Translations under genes and position numbers: made by a program | Shown: positions 8,815 through 17,413 of the stretch, in pieces | How the letters are laid out: the number at the start of each line of letters is the position of its first letter | Numbering within the stretch: the first letter of the stretch is position 1 | The notes under the pieces: model-generated | Told to the model about the DNA's origin: nothing | The model's database searches: none | The model's input: the letters and a program-made list of their open reading frames with translations, nothing else | Assembly (NCBI RefSeq): GCF_008370685.1 | Contig: NZ_VTZU01000018.1 | Location: 1-64,000, forward strand | DNA length: 64,000 bases | Source: Aquimarina sp. RZ0 | Lineage (GTDB): Bacteria; Bacteroidota; Bacteroidia; Flavobacteriales; Flavobacteriaceae | Direction: 5' to 3'

Positions 8815-9480
8815 TTATTTGTGTTTCTCCGAAATTTCTTTGATTTCATCAGAAAGAATTCTTTTTTTAGCAAACGTATTATTAGCTAACCATATCATGG
8901 TATAAGCAATTGCCTCAGGATGGATGGAACGATATTTTTTAAATGATCCTATCAATAGTGGGTTAACAACTTTCATCAGTTGTTTGAATATGTATTCCCC
9001 TATTCTTTTTTCACCTCTTTTTCCGCTGATTAATGAGGGTTGCAGAATATGAGTTTTGGGAATTTCTATAGCTAAAACAGCTTCTTCCATTTTACCTTTG
9101 GTACGATTATAAAATAGCTTGCTTTTAGAATCAGCTCCCAAAGCAGAGATTACAATAAACGTCTTAATACCTTGTTGGTTGCAGAGTTTAGCAGTGGCAA
9201 CAGGTATCCCATAATCTATTGTATGATATAATTCTTTGTCAGGGGTTTTTGCATTGGTCGTCCCTATACAGCAATATACTTCATCACCAGTAAAATCTAA
9301 AGCAATATTTTCTAATTGAAGCATATCAACCAAATATTCTTCTATTTTTGGACTAGAATATGCAATACTTTTTCTGGAGAACAGCTTGATTCTATCATAG
9401 CGATTATCCAGATGAAGTCTTTTGATAAGTATACTTCCTGTTAATCCTGTTCCGCCAAGTACGATAGCTGTTTTAGGCAC
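8815..9480 (-). CDS. NAD(P)-binding Rossmann-fold protein (HTATIP2/epimerase-like)
   Basis: 221 residues. The N-terminus KTAIVLGGTGLTGSILIKRL carries the glycine-rich dinucleotide motif GGTGLTG. The pattern CCIGTTNAKTPDKE and then the YNRTKGKMEEA stretch correspond to the SDR-like region of the HTATIP2/YtfG-type atypical short-chain dehydrogenases. The substrate is unknown and these proteins are often annotated simply as oxidoreductase or NAD-dependent epimerase. It is the first gene of a two-gene leftward unit with the small lipoprotein and is divergent from dinB. Confidence 0.78.
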   Translation of the reverse strand: MPKTAIVLGGTGLTGSILIKRLHLDNRYDRIKLFSRKSIAYSSPKIEEYLVDMLQLENIALDFTGDEVYCCIGTTNAKTPDKELYHTIDYGIPVATAKLCNQQGIKTFIVISALGADSKSKLFYNRTKGKMEEAVLAIEIPKTHILQPSLISGKRGEKRIGEYIFKQLMKVVNPLLIGSFKKYRSIHPEAIAYTMIWLANNTFAKKRILSDEIKEISEKHK

Positions 9481-9543
9481 CTTACATTTCGTTATTTTTG
9501 TAAAGGTAGCTAAAGAGCATGATTACTTTAATCAAAGAAGCTA

Positions 9544-9551
9544 TAAATTTG
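9544..9551 (+). promoter_or_regulatory. Possible -7 element for dinB
   Basis: TAAATTTG matches TAnnTTTG and lies 21 bp before the TTG start of dinB. A convincing -33 TTTG is not visible at the expected distance, so this is tentative. Confidence 0.3.
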
Positions 9552-9572
9552 TAATTGATATAGATTATTTTT

Positions 9573-10679
9573 TTGGAAGAGCAAATACCACATAGAAAGA
9601 TTATTCATGTTGATATGGATGCATTTTATGCTTCTGTAGAACAGATGGATTATCCAGAATTAAGAGGAATACCACTAGCTGTTGGTGGTGGAGGAAAACG
9701 TGGTGTGGTGAGTGCGGCTAGTTATGAGGCTCGTAAATTTGGTGTTCGTTCAGCAATGCCAGGTTTTACAGCAAGACGATTATGTCCTGATTTAACTTTT
9801 GTACGCCCCAGATTTGATCGATATCAGGAGATTTCATCGCAGATACGCGCGATATTCTTTGACTACACAGATTTGGTCGAACCCTTATCACTGGATGAAG
9901 CATATCTTGATGTAACAAAAAATAAAAAAGGAAATCCCAGTGCTTCCCTAATCGCAAAAGAAATCAGACAACGCATTATGGACGAGGTTGGGATTACAGC
10001 TTCTGCGGGAATATCAATCAATAAGTTTGTAGCAAAAATTGCAAGTGATTATAATAAACCTAACGGACAGAAAACTGTAAACCCGGAGGAGGTAATTGAG
10101 TTTTTAGAAAAGTTGGATGTCAAAAAGTTTTATGGAGTAGGTAAAGTAACCCAGGCGAAAATGTATCAGATGGGGATTTATACCGGAAAAGACCTAAAAG
10201 AAAAATCTGAGGAGTTTCTAACACAGCATTTTGGTAAATCTGGAAATCATTATTATCGAATTGTTAGAGGAATCCATGTGAGTGAAGTAAAACCAAACCG
10301 GGAACGAAAATCACTGGCGGCAGAAAGAACCTTTAGTGAGAATATTTCTTCAGAAATATATATGTTGGAACGATTAGAAAATATTGCAGAAGAGCTACAA
10401 AAACGCTTAAAAAGAAGTAAGGTATCAGGAAGAACCATTACGCTAAAGATTAAATATAGTGATTTTACCCTCAAGACCCGGAGCAAGACGTTACCGTATT
10501 ATATAAGTGATGCCGCCATACTTGTGGAAACGGCAAAAGAATTATTATACCAGGAGAAAATGAAAAACTCGGTTCGTTTACTCGGTATATCACTCTCTAA
10601 TCTGAATACGAGCAAGAAGGATCAAAAAAAGAAAGTAAATGAAGAAGTAGAGATTATCCAATTGAGGTTTGATTTTTAG
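9573..10679 (+). CDS. dinB: DNA polymerase IV, Y-family translesion polymerase
   Basis: 368 residues with a TTG start; a stop precedes it in frame and the next Met (residue 15) would remove catalytic Asp14. Palm motifs HVDMDAFYASVE (Asp14, Asp16) and SLDEAYLDVT (Asp108, Glu109) supply the metal-binding carboxylates. SYEARKFGVRSAMP is the fingers signature, the helix-hairpin-helix thumb contains VKKFYGVGKVT, and the little finger follows. The protein ends in QLRFDF, a typical sliding-clamp binding peptide. It copies past damaged template bases. It is divergent from the Rossmann-fold gene and is followed by a palindromic dispersed repeat. Confidence 0.95.
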   Translation: MEEQIPHRKIIHVDMDAFYASVEQMDYPELRGIPLAVGGGGKRGVVSAASYEARKFGVRSAMPGFTARRLCPDLTFVRPRFDRYQEISSQIRAIFFDYTDLVEPLSLDEAYLDVTKNKKGNPSASLIAKEIRQRIMDEVGITASAGISINKFVAKIASDYNKPNGQKTVNPEEVIEFLEKLDVKKFYGVGKVTQAKMYQMGIYTGKDLKEKSEEFLTQHFGKSGNHYYRIVRGIHVSEVKPNRERKSLAAERTFSENISSEIYMLERLENIAEELQKRLKRSKVSGRTITLKIKYSDFTLKTRSKTLPYYISDAAILVETAKELLYQEKMKNSVRLLGISLSNLNTSKKDQKKKVNEEVEIIQLRFDF

Positions 10680-10740
10680 ACCTGTAAATTGGATGTCCAC
10701 TGAAATTTCTTTGCTTTGTGGTGATACTTATTAAAAAAGT

Positions 10741-10834
10741 AAACTACCTCGGGGCAAGCCACGAGGCATTTATTGAAAAAACATTTTGATTTCGAGGCAA
10801 GCCTCGGAGCATTTAAACCTCGATTATCGAGTAA
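10741..10834 (+). repeat. Dispersed palindromic repeat, copy 1
   Basis: About 94 bp containing three small palindromes: CCTCGGGGCAAGCCACGAGG, CGAGGCAAGCCTCGG and CTCGATTATCGAG. A closely similar sequence in reverse orientation occurs at 44705-44801, inside the groEL pseudogene. It lies directly after dinB and before the decayed surface-protein gene. Confidence 0.7.
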
Positions 10835-10895
10835 ATTATCAGGTAACATTTAACCAGATTGAGACACTAACCAGAAACAATAAAACTCATTAAAC

Positions 10896-11183
10896 ATGAA
10901 AATACTACTACTTATTTTATACTCCGTTATTATAGCTGCTCAGGTTCAAATAGGAGATGATATTGATGGAGAAAATGGTCTGATAAGAAATGCTGCAGGA
11001 AGTTGCGTAAGTTCTCTGCCGATGGTGCTATCGTAGCTATTGGAGCACCTAGCAATAGTGATAATAGATTGAGCTCTGGTTACGTACAAGTATATTAGGA
11101 ATGAAGCGGGAGTTTGGACACAGGTAGGAAGTGATATCAATGAAGCAGCAGCAGCTGATATATCTGAGATTATTTATTTTTAG
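10896..11183 (+). pseudogene. Decayed fragment of a repeat-containing surface protein
   Basis: An ATG at 10896 opens with a signal-peptide-like stretch (MKILLLILYSVIIAAQVQIG). The reading then shifts frame: SADGAIVAIGAPSNSDN is in one frame, then stops, and RNEAGVWTQVGSDIN continues in another. These phrases belong to the FG-GAP-like beta-propeller repeats (SADG.IVAIGAP...G.VRVY.NE.G.WTQ.G.DI) of long flavobacterial T9SS-exported proteins. Only about one repeat remains, with at least two frameshifts and in-frame stops, so this is a remnant. No product is expected. Confidence 0.7.
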
Positions 11184-11271
11184 CGAATACGATAATCACT
11201 GGGTAATAGATAAAAATTCAATGCTAAAAACATGTGGTTTCATGTGCTATGCGAATTTCAATCATTGCGAT

Positions 11272-12417
11272 TTATATATCACACAATATCTCTCCAGCTC
11301 GTTTTAATGTATCTTCTGTTTTTGCGAAACAAAATCGTAGTACCTTATCATCTCGATTATTCAGATTAAAAACAGAAATAGGTATTGACGCTATTTTATA
11401 TTCTTTAGTCAGTCTTTTGGCAAAAGACACATCATCTTCATCAGTAATTCTAGTGTAGTCTAATAATTGAAAGTAGGTTCCTGCAGCGGGTTTATATGTA
11501 AACCTGGAATCTTTGATGAACGTTAAAAATAAATCTCTCTTTTTCTGATAAAAATTTGGCAAAGCAAGATAATGTTCAGGCGTTTTTAAGTAAGTAGCAA
11601 GTGCAAATTGTATTGGGTGATTACTGCAGAAAACATTAAACTGATGTACTTTTCTGAATTCTGACATTAATTTTTTTGGAGCAAGGCAATACCCCATTTT
11701 CCAACCGGTTGTATGAAAATTTTTTCCGAATGAAGCAGTGATAAAAGCTCTTTCTGCCAGTCCGGGAAACCTGGCAATGCTCTGATGTTCTTGTCTGTCA
11801 AAAATAATATGTTCATACACCTCATCACTTAACAGAAGAATGTTTGTATTGTATAGTAATTTTTCCAATTGCAATAGATCATTTTTTGATAGGACAGAGC
11901 CGCTGGGATTATGCGGAGTATTGATGATTAGCATTTTGGTTCTGGAAGTTATTTTACTGGCAACTTCCCGCCAGTCGATTGCAAAATCAGGTGATAACAA
12001 TTGAATCGGAACGACTGTTCCTCCAAATAGTTTTACAGAAGGCTCGTAAGAATCATAAGCCGGTTTAAACACAATGACCTCATCTCCAGTAGATATAAAA
12101 GTAGCAATAATTGTAAAAATTGCCTGAGTAGCACCAGAGGTAATAGTAACTTCTGTTTCTGGATGATAGTCATGGGCATATAATGAATTTGTTTTTTCTG
12201 AAATAATTTCTCGTAAAGAGAACGATCCAGGCATTGGAGCATATTGATTATACCCTTTTTGCATAGCTGAAGAAACCAAATCAACTAATCTGTTATCGGT
12301 TTCAAAATCAGGAAAACCCTGTGATAAATTAATAGCCTGTTGTTTTGTGGCTAGTTTACTCATTACAGTAAATATGGTCGTAGATACCTCTGGAAGTTTA
12401 GACTTTATATAGTGCAT
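11272..12417 (-). CDS. ybdL: PLP-dependent methionine/aromatic aminotransferase (YbdL-like)
   Basis: 381 residues, class I aminotransferase fold. Recognisable motifs are INLSQGFPDF near the N-terminus, ITSGATQAIF for cofactor phosphate contacts, NTPHNPSG (Asn170), LLSDEVYEH (Asp198) and SFGKNFHTTGWK with the Schiff-base Lys232. The overall pattern fits the YbdL / kynurenine-aminotransferase-like branch, which in bacteria mainly transaminates methionine and in many species serves the last step of methionine salvage. The gene is single, convergent with the decayed surface-protein fragment and divergent from the sdh operon. The gene symbol is assigned by family resemblance. Confidence 0.85.
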   Translation of the reverse strand: MHYIKSKLPEVSTTIFTVMSKLATKQQAINLSQGFPDFETDNRLVDLVSSAMQKGYNQYAPMPGSFSLREIISEKTNSLYAHDYHPETEVTITSGATQAIFTIIATFISTGDEVIVFKPAYDSYEPSVKLFGGTVVPIQLLSPDFAIDWREVASKITSRTKMLIINTPHNPSGSVLSKNDLLQLEKLLYNTNILLLSDEVYEHIIFDRQEHQSIARFPGLAERAFITASFGKNFHTTGWKMGYCLAPKKLMSEFRKVHQFNVFCSNHPIQFALATYLKTPEHYLALPNFYQKKRDLFLTFIKDSRFTYKPAAGTYFQLLDYTRITDEDDVSFAKRLTKEYKIASIPISVFNLNNRDDKVLRFCFAKTEDTLKRAGEILCDI

Positions 12418-12564
12418 TGTGTAAAATTAATATAATTATAAAAAGGAGACATTGCTTTTTGTTTAAACTTGAGGTCGTATTTCAAGCAATTTAATCAGGA
12501 ATGATCAACAAATTGAGATATCTATTTTAATTCATTATAAATACTGTATAAAGAAGTCAAAACC

Positions 12565-12595
12565 TTGTTAAAAACAAGTTTGAAGCTTATTTTTG
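12565..12595 (+). promoter_or_regulatory. sdhCAB promoter
   Basis: TTG at 12565-12567, a 20-bp spacer, and TATTTTTG at 12588-12595, matching the Bacteroidota TTG / TAnnTTTG pattern. The sdhC ATG is 28 bp downstream. Confidence 0.55.
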
Positions 12596-12623
12596 TTTTT
12601 CAAAATTTTAAACATTTTAAATA

Positions 12624-13289
12624 ATGGGCGGATTGATAAAATCTTCAATAGCTAGAAAAGTTGCGATGGCACTTTCTGGACTTTTCTTAGTATTCTTCTT
12701 ATTACAACATTTTACCATTAATTTCACTTCTCTTTTTAGTCCTGATATATTTAACGAATTATCTCATTTTATGGGGACTAATCCGGTTGTGCAGTTTGCC
12801 TTGCAACCCGTATTAATTTTTGGAGTAGTATTTCATTTTATAATGGGTTTTATTTTAGAACTAAAAAACAGGAATGCGAGAACAGTAAAGTATGCTAAAT
12901 TTAATGGAGGCGCAAATGCTTCTTGGGTATCTAGAAATATGATTCTCTCTGGAATTGTGATTTTGGCCTTTTTAGGATTACATTTTTATGACTTTTGGAT
13001 TCCGGAAGTGGTACATAAGTATATAGAGTTCGCTCCAGAAGACCCAACTCGTTATTACCCAGAATTATTACATAAGTTTGTAAGTCCTGTACGTACAGGA
13101 TTGTATGTAGTTTCATTTGCTTTTTTAGCATTACATTTATGGCATGGATTTGCATCTTCATTCCAGTCAGTAGGATTTAATAATAAGTTTTCTGTCGGTG
13201 CTACGAAGTTTGCAAAAGCGTTTTCAATTGTAATTCCTTTAGGATTTATTATTGTTGCAATCGTTTTACATCTTAATCATAATCACTAA
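12624..13289 (+). CDS. sdhC: Succinate dehydrogenase cytochrome b subunit
   Basis: 221 residues with five hydrophobic segments. Histidines in membrane helices (His29, His71, His120, His171 and His174) are suited to ligate two b hemes, as in the single-anchor (type B) succinate:quinone oxidoreductases of Bacillus and Wolinella. It anchors SdhA and SdhB to the inner face of the cytoplasmic membrane and passes electrons to menaquinone, the usual quinone in Bacteroidota. It is first in sdhCAB, with sdhA starting 11 bases after its stop. Whether the complex can also reduce fumarate cannot be told from sequence. Confidence 0.92.
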   Translation: MGGLIKSSIARKVAMALSGLFLVFFLLQHFTINFTSLFSPDIFNELSHFMGTNPVVQFALQPVLIFGVVFHFIMGFILELKNRNARTVKYAKFNGGANASWVSRNMILSGIVILAFLGLHFYDFWIPEVVHKYIEFAPEDPTRYYPELLHKFVSPVRTGLYVVSFAFLALHLWHGFASSFQSVGFNNKFSVGATKFAKAFSIVIPLGFIIVAIVLHLNHNH

Positions 13290-13300
13290 AACCACTAATT

Positions 13301-15316
13301 ATGTCAATTTTAGATTCTAAAATACCAGAAGGGCCACTGGCAGATAAGTGGACGAAACATAAAAATACTATTAACCTGGTGAATCCGGCTAACAAACGAA
13401 ATATTGATATTATTGTAGTTGGTACTGGATTAGCAGGAGGAAGTGCTGCCGCAACCTTGGCAGAGCTTGGATATAATGTAAAGACATTTTGTTATCAGGA
13501 TTCTCCGCGTCGTGCACATTCTATTGCAGCGCAGGGAGGAATTAATGCTGCAAAAAACTACCAGGGAGATGGCGATTCTAATTATCGTCTTTTTTATGAT
13601 ACTGTAAAAGGAGGAGATTATCGCTCTCGTGAAGCAAACGTTTATAGATTAGCAGAAGTTTCAGGAAATATTATAGATCAGTGTGTAGCACAAGGAGTTC
13701 CTTTTGCTCGTGAGTACGGGGGGTTATTAGATAATCGCTCGTTTGGTGGAGTTTTGGTATCCCGAACTTTTTATGCTAAAGGGCAAACCGGACAGCAATT
13801 ATTACTTGGAGCGTACTCCGCAATGAATCGTCAGATTAATAGAGGAAAGATAAAGGCTTTTAATCGTCACGAGATGCTGGATCTGGTAAAAGTAGAGGGT
13901 AAAGCAAGAGGGATTATTGCCAGAGATCTGGTTACTGGAGAAATTGAACGTCATTCTGCACATGCAGTGGTATTGGCAACTGGAGGATATGGAAATGTTT
14001 TCTTTTTAAGTACTAATGCCATGGGAAGTAATGTAACTTCTGCCTGGAGAGCACATAGAAGAGGTGCTTTTTTTGCAAACCCTTGTTATACACAAATTCA
14101 TCCAACCTGTATTCCTGTTTCCGGGGATCATCAGTCTAAATTGACATTGATGTCAGAATCATTGCGTAATGATGGACGTATTTGGGTGCCAAAAAAGAAG
14201 GAAGATGCTGAAGCAATTAGAACAGGGAAGTTAAAACCTACAAAGTTAACCGAGGAAGAAAGAGATTATTATTTGGAACGCCGTTATCCTGCATTTGGTA
14301 ACCTGGTTCCTCGTGATGTAGCATCAAGAGCTGCAAAGGAACGTTGTGATGCTGGTTTTGGAGTGAATAAAACGGGAGAAGCAGTGTATCTTGATTTTGC
14401 TGCTGCAATACAAAGATATGGAAAAGAAAAGGCCTTGACCAGTGGGATTCATAATCCTACTCCGAAGCAAATATTAGAATTAGGAGAGAAAGTTATTGAA
14501 GACAAATATGGAAACCTTTTTCAGATGTATGAGAAGATTGTAGATGAGAATCCTTATAAAACCCCTATGATGATTTATCCAGCTGTTCATTATACGATGG
14601 GTGGTTTATGGGTTGATTATAATTTGCAAACAACAGTGCCAGGATGTTATGCTGCCGGAGAGGCTAATTTCTCTGATCACGGAGCAAATAGATTAGGAGC
14701 TTCTGCACTAATGCAAGGATTAGCGGATGGGTATTTTGTGTTACCATATACGATAGGAGATTATTTATCTCACGATATACGTACAGGGAAAATACCGACA
14801 GATACTCCAGAGTTTGATCAGGCAGAAAAAGATGTTAAGGATCGTATCGGGAAATTAATGAGTGGATCGGGAGAACATTCTGTAGATTATTATCATAAGA
14901 AATTAGGTAAGATCATGTGGAATAAGTGTGGAATGTCCCGAAATGAGAAGGATTTAAAAGAGGCGATTGAAGAGATTGCTGCTTTAAGAAAGGATTTCTG
15001 GAAAAATGTAAAAGTCCCGGGAACTACCGATAGTATGAACCCCGAGTTAGAAAAAGCCGGTAGAGTAGCAGATTTTCTGGAATTAGGAGAGCTATTTGCC
15101 AAGGATGCTTTGGATCGTAACGAATCTTGCGGAGGTCATTTTAGAGAAGAATCTGTAGAACAATCAGGAGAACAAAAAGGAGAAGCATTGCGGGATGATA
15201 AAAACTTTAAATATGTTTCTGCATGGGAATATAAAGGAGAGCCCAAAGACGCTGTGCTTCATAAAGAAGATTTGATTTTCGAAAATATTGAATTAAAAAC
15301 GCGTAGTTACAAATAG
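13301..15316 (+). CDS. sdhA: Succinate dehydrogenase flavoprotein subunit
   Basis: 671 residues. The FAD-binding Rossmann motif [19 protein letters not shown] (39-57) is followed by [13 protein letters not shown], with His73 as the covalent FAD attachment site. Substrate-site and second FAD motifs include [27 protein letters not shown] (catalytic Arg region) and [17 protein letters not shown]. It oxidises succinate to fumarate in the TCA cycle in a complex with SdhB and SdhC. The length and insertions match the type B flavoproteins. An 80-bp gap containing an inverted repeat separates it from sdhB, which is unusual in an otherwise tight operon. Confidence 0.95.
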   Translation: MSILDSKIPEGPLADKWTKHKNTINLVNPANKRNIDIIVVGTGLAGGSAAATLAELGYNVKTFCYQDSPRRAHSIAAQGGINAAKNYQGDGDSNYRLFYDTVKGGDYRSREANVYRLAEVSGNIIDQCVAQGVPFAREYGGLLDNRSFGGVLVSRTFYAKGQTGQQLLLGAYSAMNRQINRGKIKAFNRHEMLDLVKVEGKARGIIARDLVTGEIERHSAHAVVLATGGYGNVFFLSTNAMGSNVTSAWRAHRRGAFFANPCYTQIHPTCIPVSGDHQSKLTLMSESLRNDGRIWVPKKKEDAEAIRTGKLKPTKLTEEERDYYLERRYPAFGNLVPRDVASRAAKERCDAGFGVNKTGEAVYLDFAAAIQRYGKEKALTSGIHNPTPKQILELGEKVIEDKYGNLFQMYEKIVDENPYKTPMMIYPAVHYTMGGLWVDYNLQTTVPGCYAAGEANFSDHGANRLGASALMQGLADGYFVLPYTIGDYLSHDIRTGKIPTDTPEFDQAEKDVKDRIGKLMSGSGEHSVDYYHKKLGKIMWNKCGMSRNEKDLKEAIEEIAALRKDFWKNVKVPGTTDSMNPELEKAGRVADFLELGELFAKDALDRNESCGGHFREESVEQSGEQKGEALRDDKNFKYVSAWEYKGEPKDAVLHKEDLIFENIELKTRSYK

Positions 15317-15381
15317 TTGATGGTTGATAGTTGTTAGCTTATAGAATTTATTTTGAAACTAACAACCGACAACTGACAACC
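15317..15381. repeat. Imperfect inverted repeat between sdhA and sdhB
   Basis: The left arm at 15317-15337 (built of TTGATGGTTGATAG and TTGTTAG) and the right arm at 15359-15381 (CTAACAACCGACAACTGACA) are near reverse complements separated by an AT-rich loop. It can form a long hairpin in the mRNA immediately after the sdhA stop. No T tract follows, so it looks more like an RNA-stability or processing element, or a small repeat, than a terminator. Confidence 0.55.
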
Positions 15382-15395
15382 AAAAACTAAAATAT

Positions 15396-16142
15396 ATGAA
15401 TCTTACACTAAAAATATGGCGTCAGAAAGATGCTAAATCACAGGGAAAGATAGTAGATTATCCAATATCCGGAGTTGAGGGAGACATGTCTTTTTTAGAA
15501 ATGTTAGACGTGTTAAATGAAGAATTGATTACAAAAGGAGAGGAACCTGTAGTTTTTGACCACGATTGCAGAGAAGGTATCTGCGGAGCTTGCTCTTTGC
15601 AAATTAATGGAGAACCACACGGTCCCGATAGGCTAATAACTACCTGTCAATTACATATGCGTAAATTTAATGACGGAGACACTATCTATATTGAACCGTT
15701 TAGGGCAAAAGCATTTCCTGTTGTTAAGGATTTAATGGTCGATAGAACCTCATTTGATAGAATTCAGCACGCAGGAGGATATGTTTCTGTAAATACCTCT
15801 GGTAATACAATCGATGCGAATGCTATTCCTATCAATAAGGATGATGCAGATGATGCGTTTGCGGCAGCAACTTGTATAGGTTGCGGAGCTTGCGTGGCTG
15901 CATGTAAAAATGCTTCGGCTATGTTATTTACATCAGCAAAAGTATCTCAATATGCATTATTGCCGCAAGGTCAGATCGAAGCAACAGATCGTGTATTGGC
16001 AATGGTAAATCAGATGGACGAAGAAGGTTTTGGAAACTGTACAAATACAGGAGCGTGTGAAATTGAATGCCCTAAAGGAATTTCTTTGGAGAATATAGCA
16101 CGTATGAACCGCGAGTATTTAAAAGCAAGTCTGAAAGGATAA
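15396..16142 (+). CDS. sdhB: Succinate dehydrogenase iron-sulfur subunit
   Basis: 248 residues. [2Fe-2S] ligands lie in CREGICGAC (Cys58, Cys63, Cys66) plus Cys84. The [4Fe-4S]/[3Fe-4S] domain has [11 protein letters not shown] (Cys160, 163, 166, 170) and [15 protein letters not shown] (Cys215, 221, 225). It relays electrons from SdhA flavin to the SdhC hemes and quinone. It is the last gene of sdhCAB; a hairpin terminator follows at 16168. Confidence 0.95.
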   Translation: MNLTLKIWRQKDAKSQGKIVDYPISGVEGDMSFLEMLDVLNEELITKGEEPVVFDHDCREGICGACSLQINGEPHGPDRLITTCQLHMRKFNDGDTIYIEPFRAKAFPVVKDLMVDRTSFDRIQHAGGYVSVNTSGNTIDANAIPINKDDADDAFAAATCIGCGACVAACKNASAMLFTSAKVSQYALLPQGQIEATDRVLAMVNQMDEEGFGNCTNTGACEIECPKGISLENIARMNREYLKASLKG

Positions 16143-16167
16143 GCTAAAAATATTATAAGTGTTAAGG

Positions 16168-16198
16168 CTCCAGATCTTCTAAGGTTTGGAGTTTTTTT
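16168..16198 (+). terminator. Intrinsic terminator of the sdhCAB operon
   Basis: CTCCAGATCTT pairs with AAGGTTTGGAG (a few G-U pairs) and is followed directly by seven T residues, 25 bases after the sdhB stop. Confidence 0.75.
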
Positions 16199-16232
16199 GA
16201 TTATTCAAAAATGAAAAAAAAAGTTAATTTGA

Positions 16233-17158
16233 ATGAGGAATTTTAAATCGGTAATATCATTAATGTTAATTTTTATTTTTTTGAAAACATTCTGTATATA
16301 TAGTCAATCAATATCTGAAACTTTATACAATAAAACTGAGCTTCTAAATCGGTTAGAAGAATTGTCGTCAGACACTTATGAAGGAAGAGGTATAGGAGAA
16401 AGAGGGAATACACTTGCAAGAACGTATATCAGTGAAGAGTTTAAAAAACTTAATGTGTTTCCGTTGCAAAAAACATATGATCAGGGATTTAGTTTTTGGA
16501 GTATTGGCAAAGAATATCAAGGGACAAATGTGATAGGAGGTGTTAGAGGAACTGATTTTCCTGAGAAATATATTGTAATCAGTGCACACTTTGATCATTT
16601 GGGGACTAAGGATGGAAAAATATATAATGGAGCAGATGACAATGCTTCTGGAGTTTGTGCTCTTTTTGCGTTTGCAGAATATTTTTTTAAAAAACCGCCC
16701 AAGCATTCTGTTATTTTAGCAGCATTTGATGCTGAGGAAACAGGATTACAAGGGTCTAAGTATTTTGTAAAACATCCATTGTAGGTATAGAGAATATTGA
16801 ATTAAATATCAACATGGATATGATTGGAAGGAATATAAATAATGAATTGTATGCAGTGGGAGGAAGGTATACAGAAAAAATAAAAAGAATATTAGATAAC
16901 TTTAAGAACAAAACTACAGTTAGATTATTACAAGGGCACGACGGATCGGATGGTAAACAAAATTGGACCTTAGCTTCGGATCATGCACCGTTTCATATAC
17001 AAAAACTTCCTTTTATTTATTTTGGCGAAGAAGATCATCCAGATTATCATAAAGAAACAGACGATTTCCAGAACATACTTCCAGAATTTTATAAAAATTC
17101 TGTAGAACTAATCATTCGAGTTTTTAAAGATATTGATGACAGTTGGAATAAAAAATAA
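16233..17158 (+). pseudogene. M28 family metallopeptidase, split by a frameshift
   Basis: Two consecutive frames together make one M28 aminopeptidase-like protein. The first (16233-16784) has a signal peptide ending in CIYSQ, then SAHFDHLG, GADDNASG and FDAEETGLQGS, which carry zinc ligands and the catalytic Glu. It stops after FVKHPL. The second continues in another frame without a gap in homology (VGIENIELNINMDMIGR, beginning at about 16781) and adds the remaining ligands in NMDM and SDHAPF, ending at 17158. A single-base change near 16779-16784 (CCATTGTAGGT) explains the break. It may be a real inactivation, a programmed shift or a sequence error. The whole would be about 308 residues. Confidence 0.75.
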
Positions 17159-17253
17159 TATCATTTAATGTGGGAGTTGTGAAAAAGATTAAATGATTAT
17201 GGGTATATCAGGAATATACTGAAAAGCAGGCAGCTTCTTTTTTTTGACACTTA

Positions 17254-17413
17254 TACAATTTATAACTAAAAATTTCGCATATTCATCGTTTCTTTTTCCT
17301 TTCTACTTCGTTTAAAAAATAAACCGTAGCTATAGCTATGCTTGATTTTTTTGCCTTGCATAAAGAAAAAATAATTCAATGAATTTATACGAATTTTTTA
17401 ATCACAAATCGTA
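17254..17413. mobile_element. MITE family A, copy 1
   Basis: 160-bp element with terminal inverted repeats (left TACAATTTATAACTAAAAAT, right end reverse-complement TACGATTTGTGATTAAAAAA) and a central palindrome TAGCTATAGCTA at 17327-17338. It is flanked by a 3-bp direct duplication TTA (17251-17253 and 17414-17416). The right TTA is the stop codon of the leftward M28 membrane peptidase. Apart from one base in the left end it is nearly identical to the copy at 32100-32259. No coding capacity. Confidence 0.85.

Noticed and set aside
8811..8873. Longer N-terminus for the small lipoprotein
   Set aside because: It would overlap the upstream gene and place basic residues before the lipoprotein signal; the ATG at 8810 gives a standard signal.
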